Of a DNA stretch of 38,221 nt, positions 7,210 through 13,961 are shown piece after piece. Both the position numbers and the translations under genes were made by a program. The first letter of the stretch is position 1. Each line of letters begins with the position of its first letter. Source of the stretch: Sandaracinaceae bacterium (lineage in GTDB: Bacteria > Myxococcota_A > Polyangia > Polyangiales > JAFGIB01); contig JADGRF010000080.1 of assembly GCA_017881055.1 (NCBI GenBank), positions 1 to 38,221 on the forward strand. The letters are read 5' to 3'. A model generated the notes under the pieces. It was not told the DNA's origin, made no database searches, and saw only the letters and a program-made list of their open reading frames with translations.

Positions 7210-8562
7210 ATGCGAAGCACTTTGCAAACCATTCTTCGTGCACTGCGTTCTCCTTCGGCAGGCGTGCTCGCGCTCGGCGCAGCGCTTTCCTTCGCGCCCA
7301 CGGCTCACGCCGATGCGCTCAAGGATCTGGAAAAGCCCTTCACGGCAGCGCTCCAAGGCGGCAGCTTCGCGTACGCGCTGGTGCTGATCTTCGTCGCGGG
7401 CCTCGCGACGTCGCTCACGCCCTGCGTGTATCCGATGATCGCGATCACGGTCAGCGTGTTCGGTGCGCGCAACACGCAGAGCCGTCGTGAAGCCGCGCTG
7501 CTCTCGAGCGTGTTTGTGCTCGGCATCGCCGCGCTGTTCACGCCTCTCGGGCTATTCGCGGCGACGACGGGTGGCGTGTTCGGTGCCGCCCTCGCGAGCC
7601 CGATCGTGCTCGTGGTGCTGGCGATCCTGTTCCTCGCTCTCGCCGCTTCGATGTTCGGCGCGTTCGATCTCGACTTGCCGTCGGGCCTCAAGAACCGGCT
7701 CGCGACCGTCGGCGGCGTGGGCTACAAGGGTGCGTTCTTCATCGGCGTGTGCTGTGCGTTGATTGCGGCGCCGTGCACCGGTCCCGTGGTCGGCTTTCTG
7801 CTCACCTGGGTTGCGACGACGGGCAACGTAGCGTTCGGTGGGGTCGCGTTCTTCGTGTACGCGCTTGGCCTCGGCATGCTGTTCTGGATCGTCGGGACGT
7901 TCTCCGTGAGCCTGCCCAAGAGTGGCCAGTGGCTCGAGTGGGGCAAGAGCGTGTTCGGCTTGGTGATGGTGGTCGCGGCGGTCTACTACCTGCGCGACCT
8001 GATCCCTGGCCTCATGGACATTCCGAAGCACACGACGGCGTTCCTCGCCACGGGCGCCGCGTTGCTCGTCGCCGGGATCGCCATTGGCGCCGTGCACCTG
8101 AGCTTTCATGATCACGCGCTCAGCTCGCGCGTGCGCAAGGGCCTCGGCGTGCTCACTTCGGTCGCGGGCCTCAGCGCCATGATCGGCTATCTGCTGGCGT
8201 TGCCGCCCGGCGCGCACATCGTCTGGGAAAGCGACTACCAAGCGGCCGCTACGCGTGCCAAGGCGTCGAACAAGCCGCTGCTGGTGGACTTCAGCGCCTC
8301 GTGGTGCGGCGCGTGCCAGGAGCTCGAGCACAAGACGTTCTCGGATCCACGCATCGTCCGCGAAGGCTCACGCTTCGTGCCCGTGCGTGTGGATCTCAGC
8401 CCCGGCAAAGACTCACCCGAGAGCCGTCAGATCCTAGCCAGCTATGCGCAGCGTGGTTTGCCTCTGGTGGTGTTCCACAAGGGCAGCGGAGAAGCCGCCG
8501 CGCGCGTGACGAGCTTCGTCGAGCCGGAAGAGTTCCTAGGCCTGATGAAAGGCGTGCACTGA
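7210..8562 (+). CDS. DsbD-type thiol:disulfide interchange protein with thioredoxin domain
   Basis: The product is 450 aa with start ATG 7210, preceded by AAAGAGGAG at five bases. A signal peptide (cleavage near THA or AHA) is followed by a CcdA/DsbD membrane domain of about eight spans. That domain holds the two transmembrane cysteines expected for electron transfer: C72 in TPCVYPM and C189 in APCTGPVVG. A periplasmic thioredoxin domain closes the protein, with active site WCGAC (C366, C369). The N-terminal immunoglobulin-like domain of E. coli DsbD is missing, so electrons must be passed from the thioredoxin domain directly to clients. Family role: moves reducing power from cytoplasmic thioredoxin to periplasmic thiols. 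Likely clients here are the DUF4266 CGC tail and the haem-motif proteins encoded next door. Confidence 0.93.
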   Translation: MRSTLQTILRALRSPSAGVLALGAALSFAPTAHADALKDLEKPFTAALQGGSFAYALVLIFVAGLATSLTPCVYPMIAITVSVFGARNTQSRREAALLSSVFVLGIAALFTPLGLFAATTGGVFGAALASPIVLVVLAILFLALAASMFGAFDLDLPSGLKNRLATVGGVGYKGAFFIGVCCALIAAPCTGPVVGFLLTWVATTGNVAFGGVAFFVYALGLGMLFWIVGTFSVSLPKSGQWLEWGKSVFGLVMVVAAVYYLRDLIPGLMDIPKHTTAFLATGAALLVAGIAIGAVHLSFHDHALSSRVRKGLGVLTSVAGLSAMIGYLLALPPGAHIVWESDYQAAATRAKASNKPLLVDFSASWCGACQELEHKTFSDPRIVREGSRFVPVRVDLSPGKDSPESRQILASYAQRGLPLVVFHKGSGEAAARVTSFVEPEEFLGLMKGVH

Positions 8563-8571
8563 AAACAGTGG

Positions 8572-8770
8572 CGCCTGGGGTGCGATACGCTTCGCGATCC
8601 GCCGCTTGGTTTGGGGTTGGGGCCCTGAACCCCAACCCGGTTCTGTGGTGCGTGCTCACGGACAAGAAGTCCGCTGCGCGCGCTCCTCGCAACGCGGTTT
8701 GCGGGTCGTGCTGGCACGACCCGAAGACAAGGCGACTCGCTCGCGTCTCGCGCCCCATGCACCACTGTTT
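8572..8770 (+). repeat. Dispersed repeat, copy A (forward)
   Basis: Between the convergent dsbD-type gene and the anchor-V gene lies a sequence that recurs in reverse orientation at 36025-36190. A 22-bp core at 8593-8614 is identical to the reverse complement of 36137-36158. A 50-bp core at 8640-8689 matches 36071-36120 at about 45 positions. Copy A also holds two strong hairpins: 9-bp stem 8614-8622/8630-8638 (loop CCCTGAA) and 10-bp stem 8702-8711/8714-8723 (loop TG). The hairpins could serve as a bidirectional terminator here. Short open frames across it are not coding-like: the differences within the 50-bp core change three codons and none is silent. Confidence 0.8.
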
Positions 8771-8790
8771 TGGCCGCGGGGGTTAGGAGC

Positions 8791-9582
8791 TCAGTGACGT
8801 CGGCGGCGTAGGAAGAGCGCGAGGGCGCCGAGCAGCAGGCCGAAGCCGAGGCCGCCGTGCTTTGCAGCTGATGGCTGCACGCTGCAGCCGGTGATTTGGG
8901 AGGCGGTGTCGCTGGGGGTTCGCGGGGAGCCGATTACGCGCATGATGTCGGCGACGCCGTCGCCGTCGATGTTCTGCATGTTGTCGGTGCTCACGATGGA
9001 GCCGGCGAGCCGCACCGGGCCGCGATCTTGCGCGGGGGCGGTCCAGAGAAAGCGGAGCTGCTGCGCGCCACAGTCGGGCATCTGCATGATCGTGCGGTTC
9101 AGGATTGGCAGGACCGTGCCTGCGCCGATCGTCGTACCCATGCAAAGCTCCGACGGCTGCAGCTCTTTGTCGGGCGGCGTGCGCACCGTGCCTGCGCCGA
9201 TGCCAGCCTCGTCGGTGATCTCGAGCTCGAGCGAGATGTGCTGAAGCGAGTCCGGCCAGTCGACGGTGACCTCGTACGAGGTGCCGGGCACGTAGCCGCT
9301 GAGCGGCAGCCCCAAGATGCGCAGCGGTGGCGCAGCCCCGCCGCGGTGGCACACCTTGCACGTGTAGCCGTCAGCGGGTGAGCCGGTGAAATAGCGACCG
9401 CCGCCGCCGCCGGGCGGATCGTCCATCGTCTTCGGCATGGTCGGTTTGCCGAACGTGAGCGGGTCGGAGAACGCAGAGGCGCTCGTCGGCGCGAGCACTC
9501 CCAACGCCAGCGCGCCGCCGACCACGCAGGTCGCGGCGATCGGACGCCGCAGGCGCGCTGCCCTGGGTTTGCGCGCTCTCAT
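8791..9582 (-). CDS. Choice-of-anchor-V-like protein with CxxCH motif and MYXO-CTERM-like anchor
   Basis: The product is 263 aa: Arg-rich signal peptide cleaved after SASA, then a motif GYTCKVCHRGG that would bind c-type haem. A beta-sandwich follows (YVPGTSYEVTVDW...ISLELEITDEAG) of the reelin-like/choice-of-anchor V type known from myxobacteria. The C-terminus is a sorting tail: ITGCSV, a spacer, a hydrophobic segment GLGFGLLLGALALFL and RRRRH, which fits the MYXO-CTERM class of anchors processed at the cell surface. The start overlaps the stop of the upstream lipoprotein gene by ATGA, so the two are translationally coupled. It is the last gene of a three-gene operon with DUF2271. Probable role: surface-attached haem protein; the partner is unknown. 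Confidence 0.85.
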   Translation of the reverse strand: MRARKPRAARLRRPIAATCVVGGALALGVLAPTSASAFSDPLTFGKPTMPKTMDDPPGGGGGRYFTGSPADGYTCKVCHRGGAAPPLRILGLPLSGYVPGTSYEVTVDWPDSLQHISLELEITDEAGIGAGTVRTPPDKELQPSELCMGTTIGAGTVLPILNRTIMQMPDCGAQQLRFLWTAPAQDRGPVRLAGSIVSTDNMQNIDGDGVADIMRVIGSPRTPSDTASQITGCSVQPSAAKHGGLGFGLLLGALALFLRRRRH

Positions 9583-10085
9583 GGAGCACCTCCGTCTGCA
9601 GCTGACAGCGGCTGCGGGTTGCTCGCCTGCGTGTGCGCCCAGCTGAAGAGCACGAGATAACCGGGATCGGAGCGCGACGCATAGACGTTGCGGCCGTAGT
9701 CGTCCACGCCCTTGTGGCCCTGTCCGCCGCTGCCCACTTCGAGCGGCTTACTCAAGAGCGGCGCGTTTTCGAGCGTGTCCGCGCCCACGAGCATCGAGCG
9801 CGCGCGCTCGTAGGTGCGCTGGATCTCGTCGTCGGTCGCCCGCTCCTCGGGCTTGGTCGTGCTGAGCAGACGCGAGCGACGAGGCCCGTAGACTTGGAAG
9901 AAGCGATGATCACCGCCGTGACACGCGGCGAACGAGCAGTCGCGCAGCAGCACCGGATACACGTCGGCCCTGAACACGGCCAAGTCGGGGCTCGCGAGGT
10001 CGCCCGACCAAACGTTCTTGTCACCGCACGCGTTGCATACCGCGAGCGCGATGCACCCGATCACCACCGACACTGTCCGCCGCAT
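9579..10085 (-). CDS. Lipoprotein with haem-like CX4CH motif
   Basis: The product is 168 aa. A lipoprotein signal (AVCNAC) leads into a mature domain beginning with an aspartate-rich lead and the motif RDCSFAACHGG. This has the His-terminated form of a c-haem site but with four residues between the cysteines instead of two. The pattern is common in myxobacterial cytochrome-c-like lipoproteins. The remainder (SRLLSTTKPEERATDDEIQ..YVLFSWAHTQ-like segments) resembles the helical tail of such domains, with the downstream helix supplying no obvious axial Met. The gene begins directly after the stop of the DUF2271 gene with no gap and overlaps the next gene by four bases. Haem attachment is probable but not certain. 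Confidence 0.78.
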   Translation of the reverse strand: MRRTVSVVIGCIALAVCNACGDKNVWSGDLASPDLAVFRADVYPVLLRDCSFAACHGGDHRFFQVYGPRRSRLLSTTKPEERATDDEIQRTYERARSMLVGADTLENAPLLSKPLEVGSGGQGHKGVDDYGRNVYASRSDPGYLVLFSWAHTQASNPQPLSAADGGAP

Positions 10086-10922
10086 CTACTGCACCGAGAG
10101 CTGCATACCCGTGAAGTATTGCGTGTCCGGCGGCATCACCGTGGTCGGCGTAGGGCCCAAGGTGAAGTCGATGGACGTGTTCTTGCCGCCGTTGTTCGAG
10201 TCTGCGCACTCGACCCACAGCTTGTAGGCGCCGCTCGCGACGAAGTTTCCACTGGCGTCTTTCAGATTCCAGGTCGGCGAGTGGGTCGAGTGGCTGTTGA
10301 GTGTCGCCGCGGAGATGGCATCGACGCGATTGGAGCCGGTATCCAGCGCCCACTTGTTCAAGTGGCCGGCGCGCAGGAATGCCCAGACCTCGAGCGTCTT
10401 CACGAACTGTCCGCTCGGCGTCTCGATCCAGATGGCGCCCACGTTGCGCGGCGCGTAGCTCCCGCCCAGCGCATGCGTGAGCACGCTGAAGCTCAGGCTG
10501 GTGAGCCCGCTTGGGCTCCCGCCGCTACCACTCGTGCCCGCTGCGCCGCTCGTGCCCGCTGCGCCGCTCGTACCGGCTGCGCCGCTGACGCCCGCGAAGC
10601 CACCACTCGTGCCTGCGATGCCGCCGCCGCTGTCGCCTGCGACGCCACTGACGCCCGCGAAGCCACCACTCGTGCCTGCGATGCCGCCACCGCTCACACC
10701 TGCGATGCCACCGCCGCTCTCGCCTGCGGCGCCACCGCCGCCCGTACCGCTACCACCGACGAAGTTCGTGCCTTGCCACGAACTGACAGGTGCTGCGGCT
10801 CCATAGACGATGTCACCGCGACCCGGCGTCGTCGTTTGGCAACCGAGACTGACACAACACGCGATCCAGATTGCGAGCTGCGCGCCTGCGCGATGCGTGC
10901 GGCGTGTCGATGAAGTCTTCAT
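10086..10922 (-). CDS. DUF2271 lipoprotein with possible flavinylation site
   Basis: The product is 278 aa; AGGAG lies 10 bases before ATG. The lipobox is VSLGC. A long Gly/Ala/Ser spacer (residues about 55-135) is built of imperfect repeats (GGIAGTSGGFAGVSG). The C-terminal half matches DUF2271: PRNVGAIWIETPSGQFVKTLEVWA, a His-Leu pair, DAISAATLNSH and WNLKDASGNFVASGAYKLWVE. The segment D201-A-I-S-A-A-T207 (bases 10302-10322) fits the Dxx(S/T)xA(T/S) pattern that ApbE enzymes modify with FMN, although the usual Gly is Ala. DUF2271 proteins are known from ApbE-linked redox clusters. First gene of the operon with two haem-motif proteins. Predicted to be a surface electron carrier; covalent FMN is inference. 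Confidence 0.88.
   Translation of the reverse strand: MKTSSTRRTHRAGAQLAIWIACCVSLGCQTTTPGRGDIVYGAAAPVSSWQGTNFVGGSGTGGGGAAGESGGGIAGVSGGGIAGTSGGFAGVSGVAGDSGGGIAGTSGGFAGVSGAAGTSGAAGTSGAAGTSGSGGSPSGLTSLSFSVLTHALGGSYAPRNVGAIWIETPSGQFVKTLEVWAFLRAGHLNKWALDTGSNRVDAISAATLNSHSTHSPTWNLKDASGNFVASGAYKLWVECADSNNGGKNTSIDFTLGPTPTTVMPPDTQYFTGMQLSVQ
10525..10745 (-). repeat. Imperfect Gly-rich coding repeats in the DUF2271 lipoprotein
   Basis: The spacer DNA contains two near-identical blocks of about 66 bases (around 10587 and 10648) plus a run of 18-base-scale units encoding GAAGTS. Variation between copies is mostly silent. It is a flexible linker lifting the DUF2271 domain away from the membrane. Confidence 0.7.
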
Positions 10923-11155
10923 GCGTTCCCAACTCCTGTTCGTTATCGTAGCGCGGTCCGCCGCTTTTTGGGCTCATGTAGCGCACCTACCTATCCGGTG
11001 AAGGTAGGCGAGCGCTTGCACTGATCAGTGGCCGGCCGAGTCGTGATCCGTCACCACGTATAGCTGCAAACGTGTGCGACGCAGAGACTGCGCGTGCGTG
11101 CCGTACAAGCTCGGGGATAGCTGCGGGTGCCCAACTGCACGACCCATGCTGTGAT
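10923..11155. promoter_or_regulatory. Divergent promoter region
   Basis: This gap separates the minus-strand DUF2271 operon from the plus-strand ECF operon, so it should contain both promoters. A small inverted repeat CCTACC (10986-10991) / GGTAGG (11003-11008) with an 11-base loop is the only symmetric element I noticed. No gene fits here: the frame that extends across it lacks a ribosome site. Because an ECF sigma factor is encoded just downstream, an autoregulated promoter here is plausible but I could not identify its boxes. Confidence 0.3.
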
Positions 11156-12160
11156 ATGCAAGCGCCGGTGTTGGTGCGGCGCCGAGACTTGCAGTGCCTC
11201 ATGCTGGTCGCGCTGGTTGCCACTGCGGCGCCAAGGGCGTTCGCGCAGACCCGCGCGTCCGAGCTCGTCGCGCTGACGTGGCGCGCTCCTGGGGCCTGTC
11301 CCTCCCAACAGGACGTGCTGCGGGAGATCGATCGCTTGCTCGCAGGTGCGTCGCGTCCTGCACAGCGCTTGAGCGCTGACGCGCGGGTGCTGCAACACGA
11401 CGGCGTCTTCGAGCTGCGGCTTCTGCTGCAGACCGGCAGCGCGCGTGAGCAGCGCAGTGTGTCGAGCGCATCGTGTCGTACGGCATCTGACACGACCGCG
11501 CTTCTGATCGCGATCGCCGTCGATCCCACGCTGGACCCGGCGGGCTCGTCGGAGTCGGGCGCGTCTCTCGATGTTCCCGCCAGCGACGCGCTGCCGCAGG
11601 CGACCGATCACGAGCCGCCGGCGCTTGTCGCCGCGCCTTCGGGATCGCTGCACGCCGAGCTTGGGTTTGGCCTTCTGCTCGATACCGTGCTCTTGCCTGC
11701 GTTGTCTGCGGGGCCGACGCTTCGTGCCGGGATCGCTTGGCACGCGCTCCATCTCGCGCTGTCCGCCGGCTACTTGCCTGAACGCAGCGCGCACGCAGCT
11801 GCGTCGCCCGGGAATGTGTACGGCGATGTCGATGCGCTGCGCGTCGCGCTGTCGGGCTGCTATCTGGCGGCGCTCGGTTCGCTCGAGCTGGGTCCTTGCG
11901 TGGAGGCGGGCAGCGCCAACGTGCGCGTCAGTCCGCAAGCGCTCGAGCGAACCGACCGGCGCCGCGCGCGTGCCGATTTCCTCGGGCTTTCGTTGGCGGG
12001 CAATATTCGCCTCGCTCCGTTGGTTTTCCTTGCGCCCGCGCTCGGCGTGTCGATGGTCTTGCGTAGGCCGGTGTTTGCGATCACGGGCGCCGGCACGCTG
12101 CACGAGCCCCGTGCCCTTGGTGGCTCCGCGAGCGTGTCCTGCGTGTTCCAATTCGAGTGA
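11156..12160 (+). CDS. Secreted hypothetical protein upstream of an ECF sigma gene
   Basis: The product is 334 aa from ATG 11156. A signal peptide (LMLVALVATAAPRAFA/QTRA) precedes a small alpha/beta domain (residues about 30-135: LVALTWRAPGACPSQQDVLREIDRLLAG...FELRLLLQTGSAREQRSVSSASC) with a Cys pair that could form a disulfide. An acidic/Ala linker follows. The rest is beta-strand rich (LHAELGFGLLLDTVLLPALSAGPTLRAGIAW.., ending SVSCVFQFE), like a small outer-membrane barrel. I do not recognise a named family, but the pairing of this type of protein with an ECF sigma gene is common in Polyangia. It lies 37 bases before the sigma gene and may be the sensor or the output of that system. Confidence 0.75.
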   Translation: MQAPVLVRRRDLQCLMLVALVATAAPRAFAQTRASELVALTWRAPGACPSQQDVLREIDRLLAGASRPAQRLSADARVLQHDGVFELRLLLQTGSAREQRSVSSASCRTASDTTALLIAIAVDPTLDPAGSSESGASLDVPASDALPQATDHEPPALVAAPSGSLHAELGFGLLLDTVLLPALSAGPTLRAGIAWHALHLALSAGYLPERSAHAAASPGNVYGDVDALRVALSGCYLAALGSLELGPCVEAGSANVRVSPQALERTDRRRARADFLGLSLAGNIRLAPLVFLAPALGVSMVLRRPVFAITGAGTLHEPRALGGSASVSCVFQFE

Positions 12161-12197
12161 CGGACCACGAGACTGATGGCCACTCACCTAGGAGCTG

Positions 12198-12782
12198 ATG
12201 TTGACTAGTGAGGCGCAACGCCCGGCGGTGGCGCCCGTCCCTCTGGGGAGAGAGACGAAATCCGAATCCGTGGCCGCGGCCCAGGTCCGCGACTTCACGC
12301 GCCTGTACGAGGAGCATTTCGGGTTCGTGTGGAGAAGTGTGCGATACCTCGGGGTGCCCGAGGCTCAAACGGATGATGCCGTGCAAGACACCTTTCTCGT
12401 GGCCCATCGGCGCCTTGCCGACTTCGAAGCGCGCAGCTCGCCGCGCACGTGGCTGTTCGCGATCGCGCTGCGCGTGGTGCGGGACCATCGTCGCAGCTTG
12501 CGGCGGCGCGGGCGCTTGCACGACGAGCTTGGGCGCGTGACGCCGGCCAGCACGCCGACGCCGTTCGATCACACGGCGCACGGCGAGAAGCTCGCGGTGT
12601 TGCACGCCGCACTCGAGGCGTTGCCGGAAGATCAGCGCGCGGTGTTCGTGCTGACCGAGCTCGAACAATTGTCGGCGCCGGAGATCGCGCAGGCGCTCGA
12701 GTTGAATCTGAACACGGTGTATTCGCGACTGCGTGCCGCGCGGCGCAAGTTCGCAGAGATCGTAGGGGGACAGGATGGCTGA
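12198..12782 (+). CDS. ECF-family RNA polymerase sigma factor
   Basis: The product is 194 aa. ATG 12198 has GGAG only three bases upstream. An N-terminal extension of about 30 residues is followed by sigma region 2 (FTRLYEEHFGFVWRSVRYLG; the DDAVQDTFLVAHRRL core-binding helix; PRTWLFAIALRVVRDHRR). Region 4 is at the C-terminus (LEALPEDQRAVFVLTELE, then the helix-turn-helix APEIAQALELNLNTVYSRLRAARRKF). No regions 1 or 3, as expected for ECF sigmas. The C-terminus overlaps the next gene by eight bases, a typical arrangement for a sigma and its regulator. Target promoters are unknown; autoregulation from the 10.9-11.1 kb gap is likely. Confidence 0.93.
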   Translation: MLTSEAQRPAVAPVPLGRETKSESVAAAQVRDFTRLYEEHFGFVWRSVRYLGVPEAQTDDAVQDTFLVAHRRLADFEARSSPRTWLFAIALRVVRDHRRSLRRRGRLHDELGRVTPASTPTPFDHTAHGEKLAVLHAALEALPEDQRAVFVLTELEQLSAPEIAQALELNLNTVYSRLRAARRKFAEIVGGQDG

Positions 12783-13578
12783 GCTACAGCCCGGTGTTGG
12801 GCAGCCGCGCCAAGCACGGCTCATGGAGCTGCGTGTCGCGTGCGCGCCTTCGGAGGCGGACCGTGCCCGCGTGAGCGCAGGCCTCGCCGCGTTGCTCGCG
12901 GGTGCGCAGCTGACTGAGGTCGCAGCGCGCGTGGATGCGTCGATGGATGAACGCGCTCGCTGGCTTGCGCGCCCGGCCAGTTACATGCCGTGGGTCAAGG
13001 GCTTGGTATCGGTCGCGGTGCTCGGCGGGTTGGGCTTTGGGGGGTGGTTCGCCGTGCGCAATCAGATGGCGCAGCCGAGCGAGCCGGCCGTGTCCGTGTT
13101 GGCGGTGGCGCCAGCTTCGACAGCCGCGCGCAATTCAGGGGACCCGTTGCAACTGACGAAAGACCTTGTGCCGGCTGCTGCTGCTGCTGCCTCTGCGCCG
13201 GACGAGGCCGCACACCTCGCACAGCGTGCCGCCGGGCCATTGCGGCACAAAGCGCGCGCGAAGGTGGATGCGCCAGCCTCGGAAGCGTCGGCGTCCGATG
13301 CGCTCTCGCAGGAGCTCTCGCTGATCCGCGCGGCGTCCGCGGCCTTGCGTGCGGGCGACTATGCGGCGGCAAGCACGGCCCTGGCGGAGCACGCAGCGCG
13401 CTTCCCGGAAGGTGCGCTCGGGCGCGAGCGACGCGGTTTGCACGCGCTCGTGCTGTGTGCCACGGCGCCTTCCGACGCCGCCACGCGCACGGCCGCTGCC
13501 GCGTTCTCGAGCGAGGCGGGTGCTTCCCCACTCGCGGAGCGCGTGCGGCGCGCGTGCCAGGCCCCGAGCGAGCACTGA
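12775..13578 (+). CDS. Single-pass membrane protein, probable anti-sigma partner
   Basis: The product is 267 aa. A cytoplasmic N-terminal domain of about 70 residues (MELRVACAPSEADRARVSAGLAALLAG..., mixed helices) precedes one membrane span (residues about 73-94, VSVAVLGGLGFGGWFAV region). A periplasmic Ala/Pro-rich linker and a helical TPR-like region follow (LIRAASAALRAGDYAAASTALAEHAARFPEG). There is no zinc-binding HxxxCxxC motif of the classical ZAS anti-sigma type, so assignment rests on topology and overlap with the sigma gene. This layout, with a TPR-like tail, recurs in myxobacterial sigma operons. The TPR part may sense envelope status. Confidence in the anti-sigma role is moderate. 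Confidence 0.75.
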   Translation: MAELQPGVGQPRQARLMELRVACAPSEADRARVSAGLAALLAGAQLTEVAARVDASMDERARWLARPASYMPWVKGLVSVAVLGGLGFGGWFAVRNQMAQPSEPAVSVLAVAPASTAARNSGDPLQLTKDLVPAAAAAASAPDEAAHLAQRAAGPLRHKARAKVDAPASEASASDALSQELSLIRAASAALRAGDYAAASTALAEHAARFPEGALGRERRGLHALVLCATAPSDAATRTAAAAFSSEAGASPLAERVRRACQAPSEH

Positions 13579-13582
13579 GGCG

Positions 13583-13894
13583 ATGTCGAGCCCTTGCAGA
13601 ATGTGGCTGCTGCTGATCGCGCTCGGCGGCTGTAGCTCACCGCTTGTCTCATTGGGGCCCGTGCGCACGCGGGATGCCGGCCTGCTTCGGGTCGACGCCG
13701 CAGCCGCAACCGACGACGACGACGCCGCGGCGGCAAACCGCACGGACGACTTCGACGACGTGACCCCCGCACCCGGCACGCCGGAGTGCAAGGAGTACGA
13801 GCCGGTCTGCGGCGCCGACGGAAAGACCTACGCGAACCGCTGCGACGCCTCGGCGGCCAACGTGAAGCTCGCCGCCCAGGGCGTGTGCCTCTAA
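13583..13894 (+). CDS. Kazal-type inhibitor-like lipoprotein
   Basis: The product is 103 aa from ATG 13583, four bases after the previous stop. The signal peptide ends in ALGGC. An Asp-rich spacer (DDDDAAAANRTDDFDD) leads to a C-terminal Kazal-like domain: CKEYEPVCGADGKTYANRC followed by a helix and a final Cys. It has four cysteines (vertebrate domains have six), as usual for bacterial Kazal-like proteins. The VCGADGKTY box is intact. In the family these inhibit serine proteases in the extracellular space. Being the last gene of the ECF operon, it may protect the envelope from host, prey or self proteases under stress. The inhibitory function is inference, since the reactive-site residues are not diagnostic. 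Confidence 0.85.
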   Translation: MSSPCRMWLLLIALGGCSSPLVSLGPVRTRDAGLLRVDAAAATDDDDAAAANRTDDFDDVTPAPGTPECKEYEPVCGADGKTYANRCDASAANVKLAAQGVCL

Positions 13895-13961
13895 GCGTTG
13901 GGTTCGTGGATTCGGCCTGCTAGGCTTGCGGCCCAAACCCTGTTCCGGCCGAGGTGCGCAG

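Noticed and set aside
8301-8786. Plus-strand open frame after the dsbD-type gene and its counterpart on the minus strand at 35971-36189
   Set aside because: They share phrases such as SAAWFGV only because the underlying DNA is a dispersed repeat. Differences in the 50-bp core all change amino acids, and both frames run into neighbouring genes.
9633-10913. 426-codon plus-strand frame opposite the DUF2271 operon
   Set aside because: Arg/Ala-rich antisense translation with no recognisable domain; the minus-strand genes have clear motifs and coupled starts.
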